Notes: generated by a model not told the origin, from the letters alone. Numbered from the stretch's first letter, positions 28,096 to 38,885 are shown. The stretch: DNA of 64,000 nt from Geodermatophilus sp. YIM 151500 (GCF_025716945.1 NZ_JAOVZT010000005.1:124001-188000), one strand, 5' to 3'. Numbers and translations are program-made.

Positions 28096-30885
28096 ATGGA
28101 CCACCGCGTGGCACTCGCGTTCGAGGACGGGGTCACCCGTTTCATCACCTGCCGGGACGACCAGACCGTCGCCGACGCGTCCTACCGGTCGCGGATCAAC
28201 ATCCCGCTGGACTGCCGGGACGGCGTCTGCGGCACCTGCAAGGCCTTCTGCGAGTCGGGCGAGTTCGACATGGGCGGCTACCTCGAGGACGCGCTGTCGG
28301 ACGACGAGGCCGGCAGCGGGTACGTGCTGACCTGCAGCATGCGGCCGCGCTCGGACCTGGTGCTGCAGATCGCGTCCACCTCGGCGGTGGCCAAGACCAG
28401 CGCCGCCACCCACCGCGGTCGGATCACCGCGCTGGACCGGCTGTCCCCGACGACGGTCGGGCTGGCCGTGGAGATCGACGACCGGGACGCCCTGGCGTTC
28501 CTCCCCGGGCAGTACGTCAACATCGCCGTCCCGGGGACCGAGGAGTCCCGGTCGTACTCCTTCAGCAGCGCTCCGCAGGACGAGGAGCTGACCTTCCTGG
28601 TCAAGCTCACGCCCGGCGGCGTCATGTCCACCTACCTGGAGGAGCGAGCCCGGGTCGGGGACGAGATCACCTTCACCGGTCCGCACGGCAGCTTCTTCCT
28701 GCGCGAGTCCGACGCCCCGCTGCTGCTGCTGGCCGGCGGGACCGGGCTGGCGCCGATCCTGTCCATCCTGCGGACGCTGGAGAGCGACGGCATCGCCAAC
28801 GGCCGGCCGATGCACCTGGTCTACGGGGTCACGACCGACGACGACCTGGTCGAGATGGCGGCCATCGAGCGGCTCGCCGGCGGCATCGAGGGGCTGACCT
28901 GGGACTACTGCGTCGCCGACCCCGCCACCACGGCCCCCAACCAGGGCTACGTCACCGGCCTGTACGGGCCCGAGCACCTGCACGACGGCGGTGCCGCGGT
29001 GTACCTCTGCGGCCCACCGGCCATGGTGGAGGCGGTCCGCAAGCACGTCTCCGGGCTCGGGGTGGCCCCCTCGGGCTTCTACTACGAGAAGTTCGCGCTG
29101 GCCGCGGTCCCGACCGAGGCCGCCGAGGAGGTCGTCGCGCCGGAGCCCGAGGCGGTCGTGCCGGAGGTCGTGCCGGAGGCCGCGCCGCAGCCCGAGGCCG
29201 TCGCCCCCGAGCCGCCGCCGGTCGTCGTCCCGGACACCGTCGCCGAGCTGCTGGCCCTGGGCGGCCGGGAGGGCAGATCCGCCGCCGGGCAGGTCCTGTT
29301 CCCGCCGGTCGAGCTGGGCGCTCTCGGCGCCGACGGCGCCGGACCGCGCTCGGAGTCGGCGGCCGACAAGTGGCGGCTGGCGGGGCAGCAGCTGGGGGAG
29401 CCGACCGCCGCCGGGGACGTCCTGCCGGTGGGCGACGCCGAGGACCTCGTGCCCGCCGTCGGTGCCCGCGCCGTCGCCGGTCAGCAGATGCTGCCCGCGG
29501 TGGAGCTGGAGCAGCTCGTCCCGCCGGCGCCACCGGCGCCACCAGTGCTGGCCGGCCGGCCCGACGCGGAGGCGCAGCCGGCGTCGACCCCCGACGGCCG
29601 CGCCATCACGGCCGACGGGTACGAGATCGGCGAGGAGCACCCGTCGGTGCACGAGTCCGACGCCATCTTCGACGCCCGCCGGGCGTTGGAGCTCGGTGCC
29701 CTGGAGCTCACCATCGGTCGCCTGACGCACCAGCAGCTCATCGGCTACCGGGTGCTGGCCGAGGCCACCGTGCCCTACGTCGAGGGTGACCGGTTCGTCG
29801 ACGCGGCGGCGTACACCGAGACCAACGCCGCCTTCCACGACTACCTGTTCACCCTCACCGGCAACGAGCACCTGCTGCGCGCCTACCAGGCGCTCGGCGT
29901 CAAGGGGCACATGGAGGAGTCGCTGCGCTCGGCCACGTGGGTCCACCCGCGCTGCGCGCAGGACCACCTCGACATCGTCGAGGCCTTCCGGGACGGCGAC
30001 CGCGAGCGGGCCCGGGTGCTCATCACCGAGCACGCGGAGCGGTCGAAGGAGACCACCCGCCGGGCCATGCACGACGTCGCCACGGGACGCCGTCCCCGCT
30101 TCGTCACGCCGGGCCGGTTCGCCGGCCAGGTCGTCCTGGTGACCGGGGCGGGTCAGGGGATCGGCGAGCGCACGGCCCGGCGGATCAGCGCCGAGGGTGG
30201 GACCCTGGTGCTGGCCGACCGCGCCGAGCTGGTCCGCGACCTCGCCCACGAGCTCGGGCAACCGGGCGCCGAGGCGCTCCCCGTCGTCGCCGACCTCGAG
30301 ACGTGGGACGGCGCCAAGTCGGTCGTGGACGCCGCACTGCAGCGGTTCGGCCGCATCGACGTCGCCATCCACACCGTCGGCGGCACGATCTGGGCCAAGC
30401 CGTTCGAGCACTATCCGCCCGACCAGATCCAGGCCGAGGTCAACCGGTCCCTCTGGCCGACGTTGTGGTGCTGCCGTGCCGTCGTGCCGCACATGGTCGA
30501 GCGTGGTCGGGGCACGATCGTCAACGTGTCGTCGGTGGCCACCCGGGGGCTCAACCGCCTGCCGTACGCCGCGGCCAAGGGCGGGGTCAACGCCATCACC
30601 AGCGCGCTGGCCCTGGAGATGGCACCGCACGGCGTGCGTGTCGTGGCCACCGCCCCCGGGGGCACCGACGCGCCCCCGCGCCGTACGCCGCGCGGCCCCG
30701 CGCCGGACTCGGAGCAGGAGAAGGCCTGGTACCGGACGATCGTCGACCAGACGGTCGAGTCCTCGCTGATGAAGCGGTACGGAACCCTGGACGAGCAGGC
30801 CGCGGCCATCACCTTCCTGGCGTCGGAGGAGGCCTCCTACATCACCGGGACCATCCTGCCCGTGGCCGGCGGCGATCTCGGCTGA
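28096..30885 (+). CDS. benC: Trifunctional fusion: BenC reductase - FCD domain - BenD diol dehydrogenase
   Basis: A single uninterrupted frame encodes 929 residues. Residues 1-95 are a plant-type 2Fe-2S ferredoxin (Cys40, Cys45, Cys48, Cys80). Residues 100-330 are the FAD/NAD reductase (RSYSFSSAP at 152-160, GGTGLAPIL at 214-222, LCGPPAMV at 304-311). A Pro/Glu/Ala-rich linker covers about 335-510. Residues 518-662 match an FCD all-helical ligand domain without its GntR DNA-binding part (NAAFHDYLF, QDHLDIVEAFRDGD, ITEHAERS). Residues 674-929 are a short-chain dehydrogenase (TGAGQGIG at 683-690; Ser812 or Ser813, Tyr824 and Lys828), matching BenD, which oxidises the diol to catechol with release of CO2. 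ATG at 28096 follows GGAGA. No separate benD was found, supporting the fusion. Confidence 0.9.
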   Translation: MDHRVALAFEDGVTRFITCRDDQTVADASYRSRINIPLDCRDGVCGTCKAFCESGEFDMGGYLEDALSDDEAGSGYVLTCSMRPRSDLVLQIASTSAVAKTSAATHRGRITALDRLSPTTVGLAVEIDDRDALAFLPGQYVNIAVPGTEESRSYSFSSAPQDEELTFLVKLTPGGVMSTYLEERARVGDEITFTGPHGSFFLRESDAPLLLLAGGTGLAPILSILRTLESDGIANGRPMHLVYGVTTDDDLVEMAAIERLAGGIEGLTWDYCVADPATTAPNQGYVTGLYGPEHLHDGGAAVYLCGPPAMVEAVRKHVSGLGVAPSGFYYEKFALAAVPTEAAEEVVAPEPEAVVPEVVPEAAPQPEAVAPEPPPVVVPDTVAELLALGGREGRSAAGQVLFPPVELGALGADGAGPRSESAADKWRLAGQQLGEPTAAGDVLPVGDAEDLVPAVGARAVAGQQMLPAVELEQLVPPAPPAPPVLAGRPDAEAQPASTPDGRAITADGYEIGEEHPSVHESDAIFDARRALELGALELTIGRLTHQQLIGYRVLAEATVPYVEGDRFVDAAAYTETNAAFHDYLFTLTGNEHLLRAYQALGVKGHMEESLRSATWVHPRCAQDHLDIVEAFRDGDRERARVLITEHAERSKETTRRAMHDVATGRRPRFVTPGRFAGQVVLVTGAGQGIGERTARRISAEGGTLVLADRAELVRDLAHELGQPGAEALPVVADLETWDGAKSVVDAALQRFGRIDVAIHTVGGTIWAKPFEHYPPDQIQAEVNRSLWPTLWCCRAVVPHMVERGRGTIVNVSSVATRGLNRLPYAAAKGGVNAITSALALEMAPHGVRVVATAPGGTDAPPRRTPRGPAPDSEQEKAWYRTIVDQTVESSLMKRYGTLDEQAAAITFLASEEASYITGTILPVAGGDLG

Positions 30886-30948
30886 GACGATCTCGGCCGA
30901 GACGTCAAGCGGGTGGCTCGGACCGGGGAGCACGCCGCCGCCCGGGCC

Positions 30949-30954
30949 TACGGT
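30949..30954 (+). promoter_or_regulatory. Candidate -10 box (TACGGT) for the LuxR regulator gene
   Basis: TACGGT fits TANNNT and stands exactly 6 nt before the GTG at 30961, the leaderless arrangement seen elsewhere in the window. It would give the regulator a promoter separate from the ben operon. Confidence 0.5.
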
Positions 30955-30960
30955 GTCGAC

Positions 30961-33774
30961 GTGAGCCCGCCCGACGAGGACCTCCACGTCGTCGGGCTGA
31001 CCGCCGAGACCACGCAGCTCGAGGCCCTGCTCGACCAGGCCCGGGCAGGCGGGCCGGCGGTCGCCCTCGTCGAGGGCCCGGCCGGGATCGGCAAGACCAC
31101 CCTGCTGCGCCGGTTCCTCCGGCGGCATCCGGAGCTGCCGACGACGACGGCCGCCGGCTTGCCGTGGGAGAACCGCCGGGCCGGTGCGCTAGCCCGGCGG
31201 CTGCTCGACGACGTCCCCCACGACGCCTCGCCCGAGCCGGCCGGTGACGACCCGGTCGACCTCGGCGTCGCGCTCGCCCGGCACTGGGCCGCCCGGGCCG
31301 GGGAGCAGCCGCTTCTCGTCGTCGTCGACGACGCCGACTGCGCGGACCCGGTGTCCCTGCAAGCGATCGGCTCCGCGGTCGCCCGCGTCCGCCGGAACCC
31401 CGTCGTGCTGCTGCTCACCCGTACCACCGGGTGGCCGGAGACCGGTGACCCCGGGGCCGGTGCCGTCCTCGACCGGCTCGCCGCCGTCTCCGTGCCCGTA
31501 CCGCCGCTCGGACCGGCCGAGATCCGTCTGCTCGCCGCGCGGGTGGCGGAAGTCGACCTCCCGGGGCCGGTCGCCCGGCGGCTCTCCGAGCACACGGCCG
31601 GCATCCCGCGTCAGGTCCTCGAGCTGATCCGTGACACGCCCCGGTCCCGCTGGTCGGACCGGCACCTCCGGATGCCGGCGCCGGCCGGCATCCAGCGCCG
31701 CGTGCAGCGGGCGCTCGACCTGTGCTCCCCGGAGGCCCGGGCGCTGGTCCAGGCGGCGGCGGTGCTCGGCCAGGACCCCGTGCTCGCCGACGCCGCGGCC
31801 GTGGCCGGCCTCACCGATCCCATCGCCGCTCTCGAGGAGGCCTGTGCCGCGGACCTTCTGGTCATCGCTGCCGGCCACGGCCTGGACGCGCTCGCCTTCC
31901 CGGCGCGGCTCGTCCGCACCGCCGTCCAGGGGACCCTGTCCCCGCAGGCACGGCACGATCTGCACCTGCGAGCGGCAGCCGTGGTCACGGACGACACCGA
32001 GCGCCTCCGCCACCGGGTCGAGGCGGCACCCCTCCCGGACGCCGACCTCGCCGACGAGCTGGTGGAGCTGGCGCGGCGCAAGGCCGACGAGGGGGCGTGG
32101 GCGGTCGTCGCCCGCACACTCGTCGACGCCAGCCGGATCAGCCCTACCCGGGTCGTCCGGGAGGACCGCCTCATCGAGGCTGTCGACGCGCTGGCCGGCG
32201 CCGGCCTCATCGGTCAGGCCGTCGACGCCCTCCCCGAGGTGGAGGCGCTGCCCGCCGGTCCCCACCGGGACGCCGTCCTGGCACACGTCGCCATCCAGCG
32301 GGGCCGCCGGACCGAGGCCGCCATCCACCTCGACGCCGCCTGGCGCCGACGCGGCCCGGACCGGCGCGCCGCCGCGGTCGTGTGCCAACGGCACGTGCTG
32401 CACGCCCTGGCCGACTGGGACGGGGAGGCGTTGGTCCAGTGGGCCGGCCGGGCGGTCGAGCACGCCGAGCCCGGTACGCCCGCGGCGGTGGAGTCACGTG
32501 CCATCGTCGGCCTCGGGCATGCCGCCCGCGGCGACGTGGCCGCGGCGTTCACCGCGTACCGGCACGCCGTGGCCGAGAGCCCGACCGGACCCCAGCACCA
32601 GCGGGCGCGCATGGGCCTGGGCTGGCTGTCCCTCGCCCAGGACGATCCCGAGGCCGCGCGGCGCGAGCTGGAATTCGCCGTTCCCACCGCCCGGCAGGCC
32701 GGCTCCAACCGCATCTCGCTGTGGGCACTGGTGTGGCTGGCCCGCACCCGCGTCGCGCTGGGGGACTGGCCCGGGGCCCTGGACGCGGTCGCGGAGGGGG
32801 AGGCGCTGCTCGGCACCACCGGGCTGGACCTGCTGCGGCCCCTCGTCCACTGGACCGGCGCGCAGATCCGGGCGCTGTGCGGTGAGCCGGAGGCGGCGGA
32901 ACGGCACCTGCGGCTGGGCGGCGCGGGCGAGCAGGACTACACGGTCATGACCGTGCCCGCGTTGCTCGCGCGGGCGCATGCCGCCGAGGCGGCGTCGGAC
33001 CATCCCGCCGTCGTCCGTCACCTTGCCCCGCTCACCACCCGGATGCCGCGAGGTGGGCTCGACGAACCCGGCTTCTGGCCCTGGCACGAGGTCTACGCCG
33101 AGGCCCTCGTCGCCACCGACCGGCTCCTCGAGGCGGAGGAGTTCCTCGCTCCGGTCGAGGCGGTGGCGCAGCTCCGGGGGCACCGCTCGGCGAGCGCCCG
33201 GCTCGGCTACGTCCGTGGCCGGCTGCTGGCCGCACGGGGTGACATCGCGGGCGCGGAGGCGGTCTTCGAGGAGGCGAGGTCCCGGCTGGCGGAGCTGCCG
33301 CTGCCGTACGACCGGGCGCGCGGGGACTTCGTCCATGGCCTCACCTTGCGTCGGGCGGGGCGGCGCCGGGACGCCGCCGCCCTGCTCACCACGGCACGGC
33401 AGGTCTTCGCCGCGCTGGGCGCGCAGGTCTACGTCGAGCGCTGCGATCGCGAGCTCAAGACGGGCCGTCCCGCACTACGGGGAACGGACGCCGGCGCGCA
33501 CGGCCTCACCGAGCAGGAGCGGAGCGTCGCCGAGCTCGTCGCAACGGGCCTGACCAACAAGGAGGTGGCTGCGTCGATGCTGCTGTCGGTCAAGACCGTC
33601 CAGTTCCACCTCACCCGTGTCTACACCAAGCTCGGGGTCCGGTCCCGCTCCGAGCTCGCCGCGCGCTTCTCCCGCGAAGCCGCTCTCCGTGGGGACGGAG
33701 GCCGCGGCCGGGGGGCCGGTGCGGTGCCCGGCGGTGACGACCGGGGCGCCCGGCCCGCCGCACGGCGCGGCTGA
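30961..33774 (+). CDS. Large ATP-binding LuxR (LAL/MalT-like) transcriptional regulator
   Basis: The protein has about 937 residues. It has an N-terminal ATPase with Walker A GPAGIGKTT (39-47) and Walker B PLLVVVDDAD (117-126). A long helical repeat region follows (TPR-like, about 300-820). The C-terminal LuxR DNA-binding domain has LTEQERSVAELVATGLTNKE and LLSVKTVQFHLTRVYTKLG. LAL proteins are usually activators controlled by ligand and nucleotide. The GTG at 30961 fits a leaderless start; a GTG at 30913 is also possible. It lies right after the benC/D fusion on the same strand and faces catC, so it may control the second half of the cluster. A decayed copy of its C-terminus lies at 38930-39330. 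Confidence 0.88.
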   Translation: MSPPDEDLHVVGLTAETTQLEALLDQARAGGPAVALVEGPAGIGKTTLLRRFLRRHPELPTTTAAGLPWENRRAGALARRLLDDVPHDASPEPAGDDPVDLGVALARHWAARAGEQPLLVVVDDADCADPVSLQAIGSAVARVRRNPVVLLLTRTTGWPETGDPGAGAVLDRLAAVSVPVPPLGPAEIRLLAARVAEVDLPGPVARRLSEHTAGIPRQVLELIRDTPRSRWSDRHLRMPAPAGIQRRVQRALDLCSPEARALVQAAAVLGQDPVLADAAAVAGLTDPIAALEEACAADLLVIAAGHGLDALAFPARLVRTAVQGTLSPQARHDLHLRAAAVVTDDTERLRHRVEAAPLPDADLADELVELARRKADEGAWAVVARTLVDASRISPTRVVREDRLIEAVDALAGAGLIGQAVDALPEVEALPAGPHRDAVLAHVAIQRGRRTEAAIHLDAAWRRRGPDRRAAAVVCQRHVLHALADWDGEALVQWAGRAVEHAEPGTPAAVESRAIVGLGHAARGDVAAAFTAYRHAVAESPTGPQHQRARMGLGWLSLAQDDPEAARRELEFAVPTARQAGSNRISLWALVWLARTRVALGDWPGALDAVAEGEALLGTTGLDLLRPLVHWTGAQIRALCGEPEAAERHLRLGGAGEQDYTVMTVPALLARAHAAEAASDHPAVVRHLAPLTTRMPRGGLDEPGFWPWHEVYAEALVATDRLLEAEEFLAPVEAVAQLRGHRSASARLGYVRGRLLAARGDIAGAEAVFEEARSRLAELPLPYDRARGDFVHGLTLRRAGRRRDAAALLTTARQVFAALGAQVYVERCDRELKTGRPALRGTDAGAHGLTEQERSVAELVATGLTNKEVAASMLLSVKTVQFHLTRVYTKLGVRSRSELAARFSREAALRGDGGRGRGAGAVPGGDDRGARPAARRG

Positions 33775-33920
33775 GGACCGCGCGGCGGAGCCGCCCGGGC
33801 CGCCGGCCGTCCGCGACGGCGTGCAGGCGCGCGCGGGCACGCGGCCCTCGGCCCGGCGCCGTCGGCGAGGGTCCGGACGCCTCGACGTCCGGCGGCCGCC
33901 GCGGCGTTCCACGAGCGGCC

Positions 33921-34208
33921 TCACGGGTTGGCCGACAGCGCCGACGGGTGCTCGGTCAGCGGGGTCACCGTGATCGTCATGTACGGGAACAGCGGGAGGC
34001 TCCACAGGATCTCGTGCAACTCGTCGCCGGAGTCGACCTCGAAGACGCTGATGTTGCTGTACTGGCCGACCACCCTCCACAGGTGCACCCACTTGCCGCT
34101 GCGCTGCAGGTCCAGAGCCCGGGCCTTCTCGGTGGTGACCAGCCGGGTGCGCTCCTGCGGGTCGATGTCGTGCGGGACGGCGACGTCCATGCGGACGTGG
34201 AAGAGCAT
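33921..34208 (-). CDS. catC: Muconolactone delta-isomerase
   Basis: This 95-residue protein has the compact ferredoxin-like fold of muconolactone isomerase: MLFHVRMDVAVPHDI at the start, then EKARALDLQRSGKWVHLWRV, YSNISVFEV, and LWSLPLFPYMTITVTPL at the end. It converts muconolactone to 3-oxoadipate enol-lactone. Length and motifs match the family exactly. ATG at 34208 has AGGAGGG 7 nt upstream. It follows catA2 by 91 bp on the same strand, so the two probably form an operon. The catB step is encoded in the other arm of the cluster. Confidence 0.94.
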   Translation of the reverse strand: MLFHVRMDVAVPHDIDPQERTRLVTTEKARALDLQRSGKWVHLWRVVGQYSNISVFEVDSGDELHEILWSLPLFPYMTITVTPLTEHPSALSANP

Positions 34209-34299
34209 GGTCAGTCCCTCCTGGACCGGGCGACGGCGGCCGGATCGAGCCCCGCTCCGGCCGGACGCGGCGTCTCGCTGACCGGCCCGGGTGCGGCGG

Positions 34300-35557
<1,258 letters not shown>

Positions 35558-36964
35558 ATGTCAACCGCCACCGCCAGCTCACCGGACGCCGTCACGGGGC
35601 CGACCCCGGAGCAGGAGGCCCGGCGCCGACGGACCGTGGCCTGGGTCGTCGCGCTGGCCACCCTCGGCCTCATCTTCGACGGGTACGACCTGGTGGTCTA
35701 CGGCACCGTCGTCCCGCTGTTCCTCGCCGACGCCACCCAGATCGGGCAGGTCACACCCCCCGTGGCCGGGGCGCTGGGCAGCTACGCCCTGTTCGGCGTG
35801 CTGGTGGGGGCACTGCTCGCCGGCAGCGTCGCCGACATCGTCGGACGCCGGAAGGTCATGCTGACGGCGTACGCGTGGTTCAGCGTCGGCATGGGCGCCA
35901 CCGCCGTGATGAGCAGCATCGGCGGGTTCGGCCTCATGCGGTTCGTCACCGGCATCGGCGTCGGGGCCCTGGTCGCGACCACCGGCGCCCTGGTGGCCGA
36001 GTACGCGCCGGCGGGGAAGAAGAACCTCGCCAACGCCATCACCTACTCGGGCGTGCCGATCGGGAGCCTGATGGCCGCGCTGTTGGCGATCCTGCTCCTG
36101 GAGCAGATCGGCTGGCGTGGCATGTTCTGGATCGGCGCGCTCCCCTTGCTGACACTTCTGCCGCTGGCCTTCTTCCTGATGCCCGAGTCGCCCAGCTGGC
36201 TCGCGTCCCGCGGTCGGCTGGAGGAGGCCCGGGAGGTGTCCGAGCGCACGGGCGTGCCGATCATCTCGGCGTCCGCCCCCGCGGCCGGCGACGCCACGGC
36301 GCCGGTCCGGCGCGAGCGGGCGGGCTTTGCGGGCCTGTTCGGGCGGCAGTACTGGTTTCCCACGCTGGTGCTGGGGCTCATGAGCGCGACCGGGTTGATC
36401 CTCGTCTACGTGTTGAACACCTGGTTGCCCGAGCTCATGGGCCGTGCCGGGTACTCGACGCAGGGATCGTTGTCCTTCCTCCTGGTGCTCAACGGCGGGG
36501 CGGTCGTCGCAGCCCTGGTGGCGTCCCGCCTCGCCGACAGGTTCGGGCCCAAGCCGGTGGTGGTCGCGTCGTTCGTGTGCGGGGCCGTCTCCCTGTCGCT
36601 GCTCACCCTGAACGCGCCGCTCGCGCTGCTCCTGCTCTTCGTCGCGGTGGTGGGTGCGGGGACGAGCGGCACCCAGATCTTGATCTACGGCTTCGTGGCC
36701 AACTACTACCGCACCAACGTGCGCAGCGCCGGCGTCGCCTGGTGCGCGGGGTTCGGGCGCCTCGGCGGCGTCGCGGGCCCCATGGTCGGCGGGCTCCTCG
36801 TGGCCGCGGGGCTCGGGCTGGAAGCCATCTTCTACGTGCTGACCGGGCTGGCGACCTTCGGTGCGCTCCTCACCCTGCTCGTTCCCGTGGCCCGGGGAGC
36901 CGCCGCGGCCAGGACCGTGCCGGTGGAGCCGACCGCACCGGCGCAGCAGTCCGCCGGGCGATGA
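35558..36964 (+). CDS. Second AAHS-family aromatic acid:H+ symporter (MFS)
   Basis: The 468-residue, 12-span transporter is closely related to the one at 21186-22598. It has FDGYDLVVYGTVVP, GRRKVMLTAYAWFSVGM and WRGMFWIGALPL, with near-identical blocks around NLANAITYSGVP and TNVRSAGVAWCAGFGR. It should import benzoate or another aromatic acid with protons. ATG at 35558 has AGGAGG 7 nt upstream. It is divergent from catA2 and followed by UspA and benE genes on the same strand. Confidence 0.9.
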   Translation: MSTATASSPDAVTGPTPEQEARRRRTVAWVVALATLGLIFDGYDLVVYGTVVPLFLADATQIGQVTPPVAGALGSYALFGVLVGALLAGSVADIVGRRKVMLTAYAWFSVGMGATAVMSSIGGFGLMRFVTGIGVGALVATTGALVAEYAPAGKKNLANAITYSGVPIGSLMAALLAILLLEQIGWRGMFWIGALPLLTLLPLAFFLMPESPSWLASRGRLEEAREVSERTGVPIISASAPAAGDATAPVRRERAGFAGLFGRQYWFPTLVLGLMSATGLILVYVLNTWLPELMGRAGYSTQGSLSFLLVLNGGAVVAALVASRLADRFGPKPVVVASFVCGAVSLSLLTLNAPLALLLLFVAVVGAGTSGTQILIYGFVANYYRTNVRSAGVAWCAGFGRLGGVAGPMVGGLLVAAGLGLEAIFYVLTGLATFGALLTLLVPVARGAAAARTVPVEPTAPAQQSAGR

Positions 36965-37039
36965 GCACCGTTCGCGTCGAGCTGCTCCGCGGAGCGGGTG
37001 GTCCGTCCCGGACCTGTTCCTCCGAGGAGGCGAGCACCC

Positions 37040-37498
37040 ATGTATGAGCGGATCCTCGTGGCGATCGATGCGCGTCCGACGGACGAGAACGCCTCCGCCA
37101 TCCGGCGCACCGAGCAGATCGGCACCCTGACCGGGGCCACCGTGCACGTGCTCCACGTGGCGCGGGGGCACATCATCCCAGAGGACATCACCGGCGGATC
37201 GGCGCGCCTCGGGGTCTGGGCCGCCGAGGACGATCCCGAGGACGCCGACCGGGCCGCGGTGCAGCAGCTGGTCGACCGGCTCTGCGCTGCAGGCATCGAC
37301 GCGCACGGCGAGATCGTGACCGCCACCGAGCACGACGCTGCCGACGTCATCCTGCGGCGGGCCGACGAGCTCGACGTGGACCTCCTCGTCCTCGGTCACC
37401 AGCACCACCGGGGATCCCGGACGGCCGAGCGCGTGATCCACAAGCACCCGCCGTACTCGATCCTGCTGGCCCGGCCACCCCAGGAGGAGCGGCGATAG
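37040..37498 (+). CDS. Universal stress protein (UspA family)
   Basis: The 152-residue protein has a single Usp fold: MYERILVAIDARP at the start, HVLHVARG, DLLVLGHQHHRGSRTAERVI, and the end strand YSILLARPP. The canonical ATP-binding GxxGxxxxxxxxGS(V) pattern is altered (GHQHHRGSRTAERV), so nucleotide binding is uncertain. GAGGAGG lies about 10 nt before the ATG at 37040. It stands between the symporter and benE genes. UspA genes near aromatic-acid transport genes are common and may relate to acid stress from benzoate uptake; that role is inference. Confidence 0.88.
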   Translation: MYERILVAIDARPTDENASAIRRTEQIGTLTGATVHVLHVARGHIIPEDITGGSARLGVWAAEDDPEDADRAAVQQLVDRLCAAGIDAHGEIVTATEHDAADVILRRADELDVDLLVLGHQHHRGSRTAERVIHKHPPYSILLARPPQEERR

Positions 37499-37583
37499 CG
37501 GTTCCGCCGGTCGATCGCCCGAGCTCGACCCGCAGGCCCGTGCCTGGCCTCGACCGAGCGGCGACCGACCGGGAACGGAGCAC

Positions 37584-38885
37584 ATGAGACCTCAGCGCGC
37601 CGATGGGAACGCCCAGACCGCATCGGCGGTCCACGAGCACCTGTTCGAACGACCCGTCCGGCCCCTGCCGGGCCCGCGCCGCCTGCTGCGGGACGCAGGA
37701 GGTGTCCACGCCGCCAACGGCCTCATCGGACTGGTCTTCGCGGCCACCGGCCCGGTCGCGGTGATCCTGGCGGTGGGCGCACAGGGCGGGCTGTCCCAGG
37801 AGGAGCTGGCCTCGTGGATCTTCGGCGCCTTCTTCCTCAACGGCGTCCTCACGGTCGTGGCCTGCTGGCTCTACCGGCAGCCGTTGGCCTTCTTCTGGAC
37901 GATCCCGGGCACCGTGCTCGTCGGACCCGCGCTGACGCACCTCGCCTGGGGCCAGGTGGTCGGGGCCTTCTTCCTCACGGGTGTGCTGGTCCTGCTCCTC
38001 GGACTGACCGGCTGGGTCCGGCGGGCCATGGCCGTCGTCCCGATGCCCATCGTGATGGCCATGGTCGCCGGTGTGTTCCTGCGCTTCGGCGTGGACCTCG
38101 TGCGTTCGCTGCGCGAGGACGTCGCGATCACCGCGCCGATGATCGTGACGTTCCTGGCGCTCAGTGCGCTCCCCGGGCTCGGGCGCCGCGTGCCCCCGGT
38201 CCTCGGGGCGCTGGCCGTCGGCGCGGTCGCCGTGGGGTTGTCGGGTCGGTTCCGACCCTCGGCGTCCGGGACCGAGTGGTTCGCCGCGCCGGTGGTGCAG
38301 GTGCCGCAGTGGTCGGTGCAGGCCGCGCTGGAACTCGTCGTCCCCCTGGCCATCACGGTGCTGGTGGTCCAGAACGGTCAGGGTGTCGCAGTGCTGCGCG
38401 CGGCCGGGCACGAGCCGCCGGTCAACACCGTCACCATCGCCTGCGGCGCGTGGTCGCTGCTGACCGCCACGGTCGGCACGGTGTCCACCTGTCTGACAGG
38501 TCCGACGAACGCGTTGCTGTCGGCATCCGGCGCGCGGTCCCGGCAGTACACCGCCGGCATCGTCTGCGGCCTGCTGGCGATGGTCTTCGGCCTCCTCGCG
38601 CCGCTGGTCACCGGCGTGATGCTGGCCACACCGGTCGCCTTCGTCGCCACTCTCGGCGGGCTGGCCATGCTGCGGGTCCTGCAGGCGGCCTTCGTCACGG
38701 CGTTCAGCACGCACTTCACCCTCGGGGCCCTCGTCACCTTCGTGGTGACCGTCTCCGACGTGTCGGCGTGGAACGTCGGCGCTCCGTTCTGGGGACTGCT
38801 CGCCGGGCTCGCCGTGTCCTGGTTGCTCGAGCGTCCGGACCACTCCGACCGGGGCTCCGTCGACCGCAGCGCTCCCGGCCGGTGA
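37584..38885 (+). CDS. benE: Benzoate/H+ symporter BenE
   Basis: The 433-residue membrane protein has about 12 spans and the BenE pattern: LVFAATGPVAVILAVG, WIFGAFFLNGVLTVVACWLY, FFWTIPGTVLVGPAL, VVPMPIVMAMVAGVFLRFG, and the late VSTCLTGPTNALLSASGAR. BenE carriers import benzoate with protons and have an internal repeat related to the UraA fold. ATG at 37584 has GGAACGGAG upstream. It is the third uptake gene in the cluster, after two AAHS carriers. It is followed directly by the decayed LuxR copy. Confidence 0.92.
   Translation: MRPQRADGNAQTASAVHEHLFERPVRPLPGPRRLLRDAGGVHAANGLIGLVFAATGPVAVILAVGAQGGLSQEELASWIFGAFFLNGVLTVVACWLYRQPLAFFWTIPGTVLVGPALTHLAWGQVVGAFFLTGVLVLLLGLTGWVRRAMAVVPMPIVMAMVAGVFLRFGVDLVRSLREDVAITAPMIVTFLALSALPGLGRRVPPVLGALAVGAVAVGLSGRFRPSASGTEWFAAPVVQVPQWSVQAALELVVPLAITVLVVQNGQGVAVLRAAGHEPPVNTVTIACGAWSLLTATVGTVSTCLTGPTNALLSASGARSRQYTAGIVCGLLAMVFGLLAPLVTGVMLATPVAFVATLGGLAMLRVLQAAFVTAFSTHFTLGALVTFVVTVSDVSAWNVGAPFWGLLAGLAVSWLLERPDHSDRGSVDRSAPGR

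Noticed and set aside
27787-31128. A continuous minus-strand frame of over 1,100 codons opposite the ben genes
   Set aside because: It is the antisense shadow of benB, the benC/D fusion and the LuxR gene. In very GC-rich DNA, reverse frames lack stops. Its product is low-complexity Arg/Gly/Val sequence with no domains.
35579-37585. A long minus-strand frame opposite the second symporter and the UspA gene
   Set aside because: It is an antisense shadow; the plus-strand frame carries the MFS and Usp motifs.
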